Below are positions 1-14,497 of a stretch of 64,000 nucleotides of DNA, in pieces. This DNA comes from Apostichopus japonicus (lineage: Eukaryota; Echinodermata; Holothuroidea; Aspidochirotida; Stichopodidae). The notes beneath the pieces are model-generated. The model did not search any database. It saw only the letters and a list, made by a program, of their open reading frames with translations, and was not told the origin of the DNA. The position numbers were made by a program, and so were the translations under genes. The stretch lies in the NCBI RefSeq assembly GCF_037975245.1, contig NC_092568.1, forward strand, positions 17,253,001 through 17,317,000, read 5' to 3'. Numbering within the stretch: position 1 is the first letter of the stretch; each line of letters starts with the position of its first letter.

Positions 1-1296
1 CTTTTCTAGCTTTCATTTGACCTTTTTTAAAATCTGTACCAAACAACGTATTTTGCTCGCAATTCCCTCAATGCTTTCGACCTGGTTTTCATTTTTGATA
101 AAATGTAACACCATAGAACTTCTCTGCATAATAGAAACCGTTATTTTCCCTCCCCCCCTCTTTTTGTTATCATATTTTTGTCAAAATTTCCATACAAACT
201 GAGCATTAACTGGATCCCAACTCTGTAAACATCAACATTTCCAATTTTTTTTGGGCAATTCTTTTTATCATTCTGAAGGTCACAATTTCCTCAAGGTTAT
301 TTACTTTTCATTTCAGAGCTCAACTTCCGAATCTTTTCAAAGTTTCGTTCGGATATTATTTTGTCTCAGAAAGCGGATTATTTAAAAAAGAGACACTTGG
401 GGGAGGTTTAAGCTTTTCAGAGTTAGTGGAGTACATAAACCAATCTTCAATTGATTGCTTGGTACGAGGGGAAAAAAAGAGCTTTCAGCAAAAACGGTCT
501 TGCTGGCATGCATGTACTCGTCATCGTGTGGGTTGTTGAAAAGTGCAAGATTGATAATATGCTGAATATGATATTTGAGGAGGCATAATCTTACAATTTA
601 GTGTTGGTTTGGTCGGCATTTATCCGGGAACTGAACCAGCCACTGAAAACCAGGATTGCAGGCTATCAGAGCGGCACGTTGAAAACTTATCGCACATTTG
701 AGAAAGTTTCAATTTAAATATTTCAAGTCAAAAGATGATTGTGTGTTGAGATTCAATCATGGGATTGTTTATTGACCAATATCAGAATGATACCTAAACC
801 AGCCGACCTTATAGAGTCTGCTTCAGCATTTACCACTGAAGTAGACCTTCGAGTAAGTCGCTCAGCGTCATGAAACCAAAGTTTTGTCAATACTGTACGC
901 AATTACTGTCTTACTTTATGTATGCTCAAGTACAAAATTTAATCCCTTCCAACTGGCTGTACCACCCACCTCTGAGTGCCTTCACTCTTGATCCTCTGAT
1001 CTTTACTCAGGGTTTCCAAACCCACAAATGTTTCACTTCATTTAATTTTTCATTGACGTTCAACATATTTTGGATCCTCCACGGGCAATCTGATGGCGAG
1101 CCGGCGATTAAAACAAAACAAATTCAGGACGTAACAAAGAACTAGGCAAGTCTCATAAATGTTTACCCATGTAATAAATGCATGCACCCTTTTGTCAGAT
1201 ACAAGTGGAGGCAGCTGAGGTGCACAGCAAATAACAAGACATGAGGTCGTATACCATCGTGATCTCTGGTCGCCATGATCCACCGAGCTTTCAAAA

Positions 1297-1457
1297 TTGT
1301 TATTTTGATCTCGAGTTCTGGATCTGATCTCCCCGTAAGGAGGATTATTAGATCTCAGGCTCAGATCCTTAGTGAGAGAGCTTAAATACTAGGAAACTTG
1401 AATCTCGAGAGGAGGATCAGATCGGATCCAGATCACATCACATCACCAGCTCGAGAT
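1297..1457. repeat. GATC-dense imperfect inverted repeat
   Basis: About ten GATC tetramers occur in roughly 160 bp. The left segment GATCTCGAG...CTGGATCTGATC...CC is answered by an inverted GGAGGATCAGATCGGATCCAG...CTCGAGATC on the right. Confidence 0.7.
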
Positions 1458-1804
1458 CTAGTGTGAAAGCACTCTCTGTTTCCTTGTTTGTTGAGGACAT
1501 TTATGGAGGGAGGAATATATTGCATAAAGCTGGACATCATTACAAGTTCACAACATAGGAATGTTGGGTGGGGTTTCACACAGCAGTCTACCTTTCCCAG
1601 GGAATTGCTGTACCACTCTCTGCAAACACAGTGACATCACGATCAGGTACTTTGTTTCCCCAACTTTGAAGTTTTCAAAGAGCTAAAATATTTATGGAAG
1701 CAGTCAGTTGATAGGAATGGTCACACAGTATTTTCTAAGCATTTTAAAATGAAATGTGTTGTTTAAGAATATTCTGTCATTTCTGTTTTGCTCTGATCCT
1801 ATGA

Positions 1805-1888
1805 TCAGGGTGGATGGGTGGGTGGTTGGGTGGGTGGGTGGTTGGTTGGATGGGTGGTTGGATGGGTGGGTGGGTGGGTCGGTCGGTC
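1805..1888 (+). repeat. GGGT/GGTT/GGAT tetranucleotide satellite
   Basis: This is a run of GGTGGGTGGTTGGATGG-like tetranucleotides, strongly strand-asymmetric (G/T on plus). The open frame across it (Trp/Gly/Val/Asp repeats) is a by-product of the repeat. Confidence 0.9.
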
Positions 1889-4800
1889 ATTGGAGGGATG
1901 GATGTGCAATCATGTTGAACACATTGTTCAATGCTGTGCTTTCCTGTGCTAATTGTGGAACTTCTGTCCGTTCTTCGGACTTTGATAGGAGTTAAAATGA
2001 AAGAAACTTCACCTGTGAAAGACAGATACTAAGGAACTTCCTTTAACTGAGATATTGAAAACGTTTGTCGTGTCAGTTGAGGACTGATTGGCACATTGCC
2101 AAGAATCATGTTTGTCTGCCTCATAATAGTAGTTTCTTTTTCGGTTATATCGACAATCGCATCTCTATCTACCGATAAGCCATGTTTGATTGTACTATAT
2201 AATATTTTAAACTAGATAATGTTGATTGAGTTTTTGTTGATACTTGTTTTGGGTCACATTTGATCACTCAGATAGCATGCTGTATCTATCGTTGCCAACA
2301 TTACATATCTATAGTTTCACATCTATCGGATTAACATCTTGATATGTTTGAAGAAAGCCGGACAAATATGATTGTAGCAATCATGATTGATAAACTGAGC
2401 ACTACTAGTAGATAATAACTGATATGAGTTTGTTCAGCTTTGATGCAAGTTGTGCTGATGTAAGAATAGTTTATCAATTATGAGATAAGCGAGGAAGCTG
2501 GTACTGTTTCTTTGTGTGAATTGTAGTTAATCCCCCCCCCCCCACCCTTGATTTTGTTACTTTTGAATTTATGAGATTGTGATGTAGGCCCTGAAATTTA
2601 ATTGATTCTTAGTAGAAGGTATCTAGGCATTGGTTTTCTTTTTCTGATAGTGGAAAATATAGCCAGACTGGTAGCCAACCTCATGGTGTGAGTTTTGTCC
2701 CCATTTGACATAAATTCCGGGGACAGTACATGAAATTTGTGACCACATCCCTAGAAATTGGGGATGTCTAGTCAACCTATTTTAGTGTGGTACTACATAC
2801 CAACCAAAGTTATTTAATATCTCTCTATTTTATTTATCAGCTATAGCAGCCAATGCATATATAGTTTTGACATATAATGATGAATATTACTTTATGTAAT
2901 TTGGTAATTAAAAGCAAACAGTATTTTGATTCCTGTAGTAGAACAAAGATAGGAAGCTATAACTTTCTTTAGTCATTGATAAAAACTGTTTCATTGTATG
3001 TGGTACGTGGAAGTTGCCATGATTTTGTGGCCAAGTTACTTGCTCAGCTCAACTATGATGTCCAATGTTCAACCAATGGCCCCTAGTGGCATCCATAGAG
3101 GGCAATCAATTACTCCAAGATTTTCAAAAGAACTACATAAGAGATGCTTTAGTCTATAGGCAAGTGTAATGGGTAAATTCCTGCTTAATAATATTGGTCC
3201 TCCTTAATCCTCTCCCCTCCTCCCTCACCTTCCCCCACCCCTTCCTCCATCCAGTGATTCTAGAATAAAGAACTTAGTGGATGCAGAGTTGTGACGTATA
3301 GGCACAGCTCTGTGCAAATGATTAATACATCAACTTTTTTGTGTACATTGCACACACAAAATTGAATAGCCTTGAATTATAGTGTTTTAGCTGTACTATG
3401 ATCATGATTTCAAACAATGCATTATAAACTGTCTCATTAAAGTTTACTAGTGTCAACCGAAACGAACTCGTTATCAGTCATTGTTTACACTTTAACTTTG
3501 TAAGCTATAAATGTAGCAGGCATAAATACATATCTCTACAGTTATTTTTGATTCAAGTACCAGAAGATTAGTTACTTTAGTCGTTCCATATCTGATTATT
3601 TCTAATCAGTCAAGGTTTTTTTTTTTTTTTTAATCAGTCAACTATTCAGTGAGTCATAGGCTTCAGTTGAATAATAATCTCTTCCAGGGATCACATTTCT
3701 ATTTATTTACAGAAATATATAATAAAGGTTGACTTCATACGCCATAGTCCAAGAGAAATGATAGAAACGTTGGAGCTTTTCTGGTTTTCTAGCTTTAAAT
3801 ATGCTAATTAATCTCTGCATGGATTGCCACTTAAAGGATAAACTTGGCAATGACTTAGCCTTGCTCAGTGCAGGTGTTGATGTCAATGTTTATATACCTT
3901 CTTTCGTAAAACCAATACGAGTACTCCATATTTCAAAATAGCACCTTTTGAAGGGATATTATTGCACAGCAACATTTATCCTTGTTTTCCATTGTGCAAG
4001 GGTTTTGCTTTGCCTCCGAGCAACTGACCTAATGATAGGGGCCTGCTGAAGGATACATGCCTGCTACAGGATACTGCACTTCTAATCACAACATCAGAAT
4101 TTAACAACACAGCCATAACAGTTGTATATATATACCCATACTTTGAACATATGAATTGAGGCTTTAGTTGACATCATTACATAGGCTTGCCCCTACTTCT
4201 GGTATGGGAGCTGGCTTAAACATGGTTCTAAATGACTATTCATAGGAGTATACTATATGATAATTCACTTCCATCGGTAAATCACCACTTTGATTATGGA
4301 AATTTAACTCAAGCTTCCCTATGTTTTTGCTTAGTTCATAATTGTCCTTGGAAAGAAATGAGTTCATTATTTCCCATGGCAGTTAATATCAGTATTGATT
4401 TCAAGACCTATAAAAGTGATTTACAAAAATTAAGTATTATTTAATCTTCCAGAAATAATCATCATGATCCCAAAGTTTGGTTGTCTCTATTTACTATAAT
4501 CATAACTGCTCTTGTATTAACCACCATCTAACATCTAACCTTGATTATGTTAAAATGCTGAGGTAGGTTTTTAAAGCAACCCTCCCTCCTTCTGGCAACA
4601 ACTTTCAACAGTTTACAATAACAATAGAGATATTATCAAGCTCTACAGGTTCAAAGGTATTATGCAAACAGGTGCCATGCCATGCACTTTACCACTTTTC
4701 ATAAAGATAACGTGCCCGGGTTGTCTTTCTCGATTTGTTTATTCTTCTAAGGTGATCGACATGGACTACCTATTGTAGTTTTGGTGGTTCTATTTTTTGA

Positions 4801-5431
4801 CAATATATTCTTGGTTAATGAGGCAATAGAAGACAAATGATGGCTGGTCATAGGTCAATTATATCGGATGTTACTTGTTTGATCAAGGTATAGTCATATT
4901 TGTGGAGACTAGAATAAAGTTCGTAGGAACTCAGTTGTGGCATAAACAGCTTTGATAGGCTGCGTTCTCTTTGCACTTTAAATATTGTTTTTGGTTTTGT
5001 TATTTTGCACTGTTGTACATGACTGATTTAACTATTGTTGTGATGGCTCATCTGCACAAAAACACAATAATAATGAAACCTAATGTGATAATAAACAATC
5101 TGTGACTTAAAAATTTTGGATCAAAATATTCCAATCATGGTTTGATATGCTCATCTGAATATGTGTAGGAAAAATGTGTTGCAAAGGTGGAGAGCATAGT
5201 CTCACAATTCATTCTACAAAGGTGTCAATCATTTTGGTTTATGAACAGATTAAACTTGTCTGTACAATTAATGCATCTCAGTGCGAAAGGTAGGAAACAT
5301 TTAACTGTCTTCGTTGACATACATATCTTGAAGGGGACAAACCCAACCATCACCATTGCAGCGTTGACATTTTTTATAGGAGATTTGAAGACCGAATTTT
5401 GTCTCTTTAAAATTCTGCGCAAAGTAGGTGG

Positions 5432-5471
5432 GCCTGACGTTTCGATCCTAGCAGGATCTTCTTCAGAGGCT
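5432..5471 (-). ncRNA. Hammerhead-ribozyme-like motif in a repeat
   Basis: The minus strand shows the hammerhead order: stem I GCCT, core CTGAAGA, a perfect stem II (GATCCT / AGGATC with a GCT loop), GAAA, a palindromic ACGT in the stem III position, GTC, and stem I closing strand AGGC. Hammerheads with very short stem III are known in Penelope-like retroelements. One extra A separates the core from stem II and may impair catalysis. The flanking sequence (5340-5640) looks like a retroelement remnant but was not identified. Confidence 0.45.
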
Positions 5472-6715
5472 GAAAGACGAGTAACAGTAACAGAAGGGGC
5501 AAATACAAGCACAGAATACAGACAGGTTAATGAGCAGGGTGAACAAAAAAGAGATTGATGTAAGAGGATTAGTAGACAAGGGATGGAGAGAAGAAAGAAA
5601 CCAACAGGGGGGAGAGGAGAGGTAGGAGAAAAACTGTCAAGGTTTTTTTTTATTAATTCTGTGTACAAAAACTTCTATGTCTCTTTGCACTAGTATAGCA
5701 AAGTTGCCCAATATGTATAGTATTTTGCGATGTGACACCAGTGCATAAATTATACTCTGTGATTTGTTAGAGGTAATTGTCATGAACTCCTTCCCTAAAC
5801 AGCTAAGAAAAGCCTTATTCCATTTGGGAGATATCACTGATTTAATACACCTTTACATGAGGAGTCTGTAAATTTTGAACATGTCATGGTGACATCATCG
5901 ATCCAGGATTCTTAATGTTTTTCTTTATTTATTACAATGTTCATTTCCTGAACTGGAATTGGGTTTTTGCTAATTATGCCAGAATCTATAGTATTGAAGC
6001 TTGCCAAATGTCCTTATGATGACATTGGTTTCAATATCAACACTGTTAACATTCTTACCTTGAAAATATGACAAGAAACACACGGAGAAAGTAAAGGTTC
6101 ATATCCTAGTGGCCATTATGACATCACAGATTTTCAAAAAGACATCTCCCAGTCCCAGACACAGATTACATTTAAAAATTGGATATATATGCTAAAGTGG
6201 AGCAAGATGTTTTCTCAGCTGTTTTGGGGCAGTTTTTCACCAGAAAGGTCTAAATCATGTATATTGCTTGAAGGGGAACAACACTACCTGATTGACTCTT
6301 CACATAATTTTAGAATACATATTTATGCCAACAGTGATGACCTTCATCATGTGATTCCTTAACGACTTCATTGAATAAACATAAGTTCAACTTCCCCGCC
6401 CTTATCCCGATAGTTGGGTTTAAAGTGTCCCAGATATATGGCAATGGATATGGAGTGGTTTAGAACTAGTGGGGATTATATACTTGGGTAAGTGTATAGG
6501 GATATGGCTGGCTTGGGGCGGGGGTTGGAGGAGATGAATCACCTTTTAGAGAATGCACCCCAAACACTTCTGTAGTAAGTTGCTTCTGTGGACCCTCATT
6601 AGGTTCCATGGATGGAGTATAGCCTAAATTCTTTATTTCAGGGTAATGAACTAATGACCGGGTAGGGATGTCAACATAGTATTGCAGCTCAAACGATTGT
6701 TCCTTCTATGATAAC

Positions 6716-7083
6716 CAGTGACGGCGCTATGGGGGGGGGGGACGGGGGGAAATCCCCTCCCAGATTGTCCATTGCCCCTCCCTGGTATCCCCACCCCCCC
6801 AAAATCAGATCTCCAAAATATAGAAGAAGGTTAATCATTTGTATTAGATACAGCTTTTAGTGCAATGCATTAATGTGATAAATTGTCAAATGATAGCACC
6901 ATTTTGCGTCTAAGTCACTTTTGAAAAGATTCCCAAAGGGGAGAGGAAACCCCTTTCCTTAGATCCCTCCCCATATCAGTGTTATATTTTTTGCCCTCCC
7001 TCTTGCCCCCCCCCAATAAACAATATGCCTTGCCCCATAGTCATAGTTGCCCTCCCTGATTGCCTTGGCTGGTGCCACCACTG
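6716..7083. mobile_element. Probable degraded hAT-like MITE
   Basis: The ends CAGTGACGGCGC and GGTGCCACCACTG are loosely inverted, and the 368-bp length and G/C-homopolymer content match the better copies. The flanks ATGATAAC and ATGCTTAT agree at only about half the positions, so this is a weaker call. Confidence 0.45.
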
Positions 7084-8485
7084 ATGCTTATCAACGCTCA
7101 AGTGGGCCAGCTGTGCCGTGCTGTAGACACAATGTTATCAGTTATTCCATACAGTAATATTTCCATGTGGTATTAAAAGTGCAATATTAGAGCAAAGGGG
7201 ATCGACAAATGGAGTGAAGATGGAAGAGGGAAGGAAATACTGTAGGACACAAAAGGATGAACCAAATGGCACATGCATACATGTGTTTCTCATTGACTGT
7301 ATATAGTACAGCAGTATATAGTGTATTTTAGTAACTAAAGTCACTCTGAGTGGTACTAGGTTTGCTTTCTAACACCGTTGACTCAGAAGACATTTTCAAA
7401 CTTAACATGAACAAAAGCTATTGAAAAGGATGGTTTGTTCAGTTTTGACAAATGTAAAAGTTGTTCATTTGTAAAGTTTTGAAGAAATGTACAGATTGAT
7501 TTTTTTTTTTGCAGTTTGTGAAATATGCTAACAATTTGTTTATTTCTTGTTGAAATGGTAATTGGGCTTGTTGCCAAAAAAAGTGTTTGTCTTTCACACC
7601 TTTTGTGGGGGCCCAAGCTTGCACTGATTAGCTTTGGACACTTAGACTCTAACGCTCCTAAATCAATAGACTGACCAGTCCAATGGTCAAAGATAATTTG
7701 AAAGAAGGACAGACAAGCTGGCTGCTCGTTCGTTCCTTTTTGTTGCGATTGAAATTCTTCTTTCTTTCTTTGAATTTTTTAGTAATTTTCTACTAAATTT
7801 ATGCACTTTGTGTAAGTTTGTTCTAAAACCAGTCAACTGTGAAGGATTTGGGGGAGGGGAGGGGGGGGGCAACTTAAGTTCCATGGAAAATCACCGTTGC
7901 TGCCAGCTAGCTTCTTGGATATATAAAACTATTGACTATAGTCAAGCAGTACCAAGTTCATAACAAAAAAGAACTACTCTTTGAAAACTACAGAAAATAA
8001 TTCACAATACTGAATAGTTTTGTTTTACTTCAAACTGTTTTTGAAGTACTTTAAATCAATGAAAGCTTCGATATATATGCATGGCAATATTACAACTATA
8101 TTAGGAGAAAATTATAGTCACTCCTGTGCAATGATTATTTGAAATCACAAGGATTATGAAGCTGGTTACTCTTTCCATTTCCTGATCTCCTACCCAGGCC
8201 AGTAGATTTTCAGATCACATTTTATGAAGTATTTTAGTTTGTACAGTAGAGTGAAATTAGTTGGTTTTAAGCTTACCATAAATTATGATGGCAATTGTTT
8301 TTGTATGCCCTGATTCTTATATGCAAAACAGGTCGGACAGGTTGTTTTGAACAGACTTACTGTACACCTAAAAGCTAATTTTTTTTTCTTCAAGCTATAT
8401 ATATATATATATACAAATATATATATAAAGTAAATGGTGGATGAACTTCATATGTGGTACTGTACGGCAACAAGTTAGTGCTCCT

Positions 8486-8510
8486 TTATTATTATTATTA
8501 TTATTATTAT
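8486..8510. repeat. (TTA)n microsatellite
   Basis: About eight TTA units lie between two (TA)n tracts. Confidence 0.9.
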
Positions 8511-8556
8511 GATATGATTTCTAATATTCCAACACTTGTTGACAAGTTACCATTCA

Positions 8557-8620
<64 letters not shown>
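8557..8620. repeat. (TG)n(TA)n microsatellite
   Basis: A short TG run passes into about 29 TA units. The sequence after it (AAGTAAATGGTGGATGAACT) also follows the TA tract near 8425. Confidence 0.92.
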
Positions 8621-8624
<4 letters not shown>

Positions 8625-9527
8625 AAATGGTGGATGAACTATGTGGTATATAGATGCACCTTTGGAGAACCACCCAGTACAAGAACCATATTTGAAATCG
8701 TGGAGTTGAAGGTCATTAGAGGTCAAATGAGGTCAAAGTTTTAAAACCTTGGGAACAGATGACTCACATGTACTTGTTATGTGAATCCACCATATCAAGT
8801 GTATTAAAGAGTGCATGCATTAAATGTTCTTCTATAAACTTTGGCAAAGGAATCACTGTTGTCTCCCTAGTTCTATACATGTTTAAATATCAATAAAATC
8901 TGTTTTGTCTGGCATGTGCCTTAAATCCACAGTTTATCAGCCTTATCTCTAGACTGATGTGTCAATACCTATGGACCTTTACCCCCTAATACCATGGAGT
9001 TTGAATTAGAGACTCCATGCTCCTACTCATTTTAGCTATTGTTTAATTAGCATGATGGTAAACATTGTGTTGAGTGAGAGCTAGCCACATAATAATATTC
9101 TTTGCTTTTGAAGGCACAAGCATGCAAAATTTTATGGAATGAACAAATAAACTTTCTGCAATAAAATATTATTAGAAAATACCTGTATGGAAGCAATGAA
9201 ATTCCAGCTTTAATAAAATGAGTGTGATCATGAATGGCTTAAATGGGATTTCTAGCCTACGGTTTTTTCTGTCCAATTTTCATAGTTTCTTTCTATACTT
9301 CATGGAACATATGTGCCAGTTCTTCCTAACAATTTTGAAGTTTAAACTTACACAGTGAATGAAAATCAGTGCTTTAACGTTGGAAAACTTATGAAAATAT
9401 CACGAAGTTCAATACACAATTACCATGCAACCACACAAAATAAACTACCTTTTCTTGTACCCATAGTTCTGCATTGATCTGTGGGTCCCCTCTGCATGTG
9501 ACAGGTCTTTGTGACATACTTGTTAGG

Positions 9528-9600
9528 TTTTGATTATTTTCATGTTGCTGTGGATTATTTTCATATATGCTGTGGATTATTTTCATTTAGGGTATAGATT
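9528..9600 (+). repeat. Short tandem repeat (TGGATTATTTTCAT-like, about 3 copies)
   Basis: GATTATTTTCATGTTGCTGTG, GATTATTTTCATATATGCTGTG and GATTATTTTCATTTAGGGTATA follow each other, then one more truncated GATTATTTT. Confidence 0.8.
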
Positions 9601-12600
9601 ATTTTGGTGATAGCCTAAAGCAACAGACATGGGAAGGGTAACAGCAAGGCTTGATTTGACAGCAAGGCTTGAAGTTTGATATGTTTAAAAGAGTGACAGC
9701 AGAGTAATAGCAGGATTAAAAGAAGCTGTTATGTACTAATTATTAATTTCCCAGAAAGTAATTTTTACACATTGATTTGTTTTTGGGAGTAAGTAATATG
9801 TAATTCAGTTTGCAAACTTTTAATTTGTAGAGCAGTTTTTTTTTTCTTGAAATTTGCTCAGCAGCTTTACAAAGTTGACTGGATATTGCTCAAAGATTAC
9901 AACTGACCAAGCAAAGAAAGCTCGTTTGTATGTTTTCACCAAACCAAAGTTAATGATGGAATAGTTAATGAACTGATGCGGTCTTCGACAATTCGTCGCA
10001 CAGACATTTTTTTTCATGTATATATTAAATACATGGAAACTGCGATATGGAAACGTCCATGCTTGGAATGACACTTGGGTATTAAGTTAAACATGCCTAT
10101 CAATTGCTTTTGCACACAGACAAATCTAGATCTTGATCTAGTGTCTTGAATATCTTACTGCTACTTTTTGGCCTTTCATATTTTTTCGTACCTGTTACTT
10201 TTCTAATCCAGGTTATTTTTCTCCCAAACAATACTGAGTTGCTTCCTCTCTAAGTCTATTAAAGCTTTCTGATATAAATGAGTCATTCTTTGTTTTAGAG
10301 GACAACCAGTTAAAAGGTTTTGTTTGGTATCTCTCTTTTTGATTTATTTATCATTTTGTGATTTCTTTTTTTCCTTTTTTATGTCCTTGGTTACCATCAT
10401 TAAAAGCTGTGATCAAAGGACATAGGAAACCTCAGATAACACAGAGGCAACCTCAAGTGTGTACTGAAACTAAAAATTTATCCATAGTAAAAAAAAAAGA
10501 GACACACCCAAATCAAGATTTCGAGGTCAAATATGAGTTTGTTCAGTGAACGGGTTCTTAGGGTTCATAGGTCAGATAAGGGGATATTTGCATTGCTAAG
10601 ATAAAGCATGCCTATAAGACCTGTAGAAATTGGTCTTTAATAGTCAATGCTTATCGGTGGCAATCCATCTTGTGTGTAATTTACTGTGTACAATGACAGT
10701 TGGGTGGTCCACTGGTTATCTAGTAGATACACACATATGGGATAAAACACATGGTTGCCTATGAAGGAGCTTATAACAGAAGTCCCTGGGTCTCACGATT
10801 TATTACAACGAGATATGTGACTAATATGCTGGTCAGATCTCTTCCCTTACCCTGTCAGATATGTGAGGGAGGGTGGGTTAGCTGATAACAGAAGGTGGGA
10901 AAACTATATAGTAAAGGGTGTGAGAGAGGTGTGTGGTATATTATGGAGGGAGTTGGTTAGGGCAGGGAGTTGCTATGTTCCATAACAACTCCCTGGTTAG
11001 GGTTCCCTAGTCTTGCGACAGAGAAATGTCAAATGGATGATATGTGGGGGAAAGGGATAGGGGGGGGGCAGGACAGATAATAGGCATAGAAGATATACAG
11101 GCAGGGGTGGACATTGGAAAGATTTAGTGTACTTGGAACTAAAACATTGTATGAAGTTTGATTGCACCATTTGTATTATGTGACCTCCACCACTGATCAT
11201 AGATGTAAATCTGGTCGAGATATATACTTTTCTACCGGTGGAAATAGAAAACATACGAAAGTCAATTATTTAGGAACATTTTCCACCTTCACTCTTAAAA
11301 CTGAAAAGTTTCCTTGATTCCCTGTGTAGAGTTTAAAAAGCAACCGACACTAAGATGCTCTGTGTTGTATGTAGTAGCATTTGATCTTACTCTGTAGTGA
11401 CAATGGAGTGCAACAACATCCATTTACATATTTATGGTCCATCCTTGTGGAGTAGTAGATCCATCTCTGTTATTGACTATTATCATTCAGAGTTGTTTCT
11501 CAGTTGAAGTGACAAAGCTAGAGAGGAAGCATGAATTTTCTGTTAAATCCCTGAACATTTCTCAGCTCCACGAAAAATTTTCAGCGATGATACAGAGTTG
11601 GCAAAATATTGCACGTACTTGGTAAGACGTATGCACTGGCGAAATGTAGTTAAATTGATTGGATATTAGTGATAGCAACAATTTGTGTCTAAGCCACCTT
11701 ACCAATGCAAAAAAACATTTGTCAAAGGAGAGGGGTTCTAAATGGATGTCAGCCAAAGTGTCTGTGCCTCCTCTCCCTAAATCTGAATTGGTACCAGAGG
11801 GTAGAGCCAATATGGTGTCATGAAAAGTCATATCAATACAAGCTTTAGTTTAACTTAAATTCTCTCTCTCTCTCTAAAAATGAGGACAAAAATTTGGCTG
11901 GCTCTTCACATTACAGAGACTGGTGGGCTACGCACTTGCGCAGAGGCGGCATATGTTTCAAGGAAGTTCATTTGGCATGAAACCAAAGTTGTGTGGAAAT
12001 TGTTATACTTGATTCGGATCTTAAACTTTGACCTTGCACTAGCTCTTTCTGGATGCAGTGCAAACAAGGCATTTTATTGTAACATTCATCCTAGTGCCAA
12101 ATGAGCATCATCCCCTCCAACCAAACATGTCTCTTCGTCTTCCATCACATCAAAACTGATGTCAATCTAGGTGATAAGTTCACTGAGAGGAACAATCTTT
12201 CACCCCACAAGGAACAGTCTTTGACCCCCACCCCTACCCCACCTGCAATAGAAACGTCACACTTTTTCTTCTGAAATTACTTTTCATTGCATCGACCCTT
12301 CTCCCCCAGATCAAGTATATTTAGTTTGTTTACAGATTTTTCCCACAATAGCTTGATGGGAAATAAGCAGCTGCTGTTTTATAGCGGATTCTTGTGTTGA
12401 TTTTGGCACATATTCATATCATACTGCACTTGATTTTTAATACTAAACTCACACAACTGTTCAATTGGTTTGAGACTGAGTCATGTTTTATTTCGCATAA
12501 AAATGAATAATAAAAGGTTGAAACTTTTGAGCATTTCTTTCTGAAGACTTGAATGTTTTCGACATGTGAGTTATTACTAGTATGAAAGATTTGATTTAGA

Positions 12601-14497
12601 ATCCATCAGAATCAGAAACATAGCCCCTTATTAACCCCCATTTTGGTAGGAACAACTTTAGCAGGATTTCTGAGTTTGAACAGTTGCAATATGTTTGCTC
12701 AGATGTTATACTGGCCAGTGTGTTAGTTTAAAAATTGCTTGAAATAGCCAAACCATATGGTGGAAATGTGCTCTAACAAATACATATATATTCAAACATC
12801 TTCTCTTTTCCTTTGTCTCTTCAGATAGACTATATTCCTGGAAGAAACATGGCAACGTCGTTCCATTTTTTACGCTGGCAGGATGTTTGTTGGATCTTCA
12901 CATTGAAAGAAAGTCACTCCCTGTTCCTTTGTTGCTCCTGTGTTGATGCTCATATATGGATGCAGTAAACTTGAAGAGAACAATGAACCTCGACAAAAAA
13001 CCAATTCGGTGTCTGCGCTGTCTGAACTAAAAACGATATTTTACCGACATTGGCTGGGAAATTGAAACTGAGAAATCATGTTTCAGACAAACATGAGTCA
13101 ATCCTCATCCAATCAGAGAAAGGCTAGTTTTATAGAAGGACGAGAGTTTGCTCGGGGTGAAAAGTTCACCTGATGGAGTATACTTTAAGTCTTCTCTGTA
13201 CTGTATAGTTAAAATAAGCTGATAGGTTATTAAGTTTACCAAATTAGCAGCAAGTATGTGGAAGACATTTTCTATTTCTTCTTTTAAAATTACACCAGAT
13301 TGTTTTGAACATAAGAGGCTGTAAGTACCTGGCCATCTTTGTTTGAATGTATCTGTATGAGCAATCCTCTTCAGTAATACCACAATCATGTTAAATCCTG
13401 TTACAGATGTCTCAGTATTGAAAGGACAGTCAACTGTAATATTTACACTTTGCAAATAAAATATTTTCGTAGTTGATGGTGGGTGAGATGCTCCGGTTGT
13501 TGTTATCTTGAGGTGATGTAGAGCAAGGGAAATTATTTCCAGAAGTTTTCTCTTTAAGACTCATGTTTTTTTGTGGAATTAACAGGAGAAAGCATGGCAA
13601 AGCTGATTCATTATCATGGTTAAGTTAAAGGTGATATGGAGTTTGTCATAAATGACAACAGAAAGAGTAGCAAATGCGTTATGGGTAATTATCTATGAAC
13701 ATTTAAATGAAGAATGCTTTGCACCAGTTGATGTTATAGCGACAAGATTCTGTCACCACAGTTTTTACTGTTATATAAAGATAGACCTATCGACTGTTTA
13801 TATATCTGTGCAGATCTAATGGTATAGTGTTGCTCCTCTTTTTTTGTAACCTGCTGAATACTAGCGCTGTATGTCAGCTACTAGCTTCAACCTTTGATTT
13901 ATACCCTGATCTCCGGAATTCCAATGTAGTATGGCTTGAAGGAGTTTGTTTGTGTTTGATTCAGAGCTGTAAATCTGAGACCCGGCCAAGTCTCACTCAT
14001 GCAGTACTCCCTGGTATAATTAAGCTACTATACCAGTATGAAGGTTGTTCATCTTGTTTCATTTGCAAACTTTGTATAAAAGTATTGACCAGATGAAAAA
14101 AGAAGATTTGGGAGTAGAATAACATAGATACCCTGAGAGAATGCTACGTCCATTCGTTAATGAAAATCGGACCTTCCCCTTATGACGATACAAATATCAG
14201 TAACATAATTTCCTTTCACAATTTCCTTTTTCATTTAAATTTCATTAGTACTTCCCTCTCCTGCATATATAGTCAAAGAATGGTGAGTTTTAACAAGCAT
14301 TTTACATAATCCACCTGAAGATCTTTACAATGTTATGTAGAATTTAACTTTTTTCTATTATCTGGGGATAGTGTCTGATGGTGAGAATATCCAAGGGGAA
14401 TACTTCTGGCACCTGGTATATCTGGTAGCATGGATGGAGGCAACACTGTTGAACTTAAAAGGTTTTAAATATTTAAATACAATATAAACCTCTAAGT

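Noticed and set aside
5225-5668. 147-codon minus-strand open frame
   Set aside because: It overlaps the hammerhead-like repeat and a purine-rich stretch; the translation is low-complexity and no domain is recognisable.
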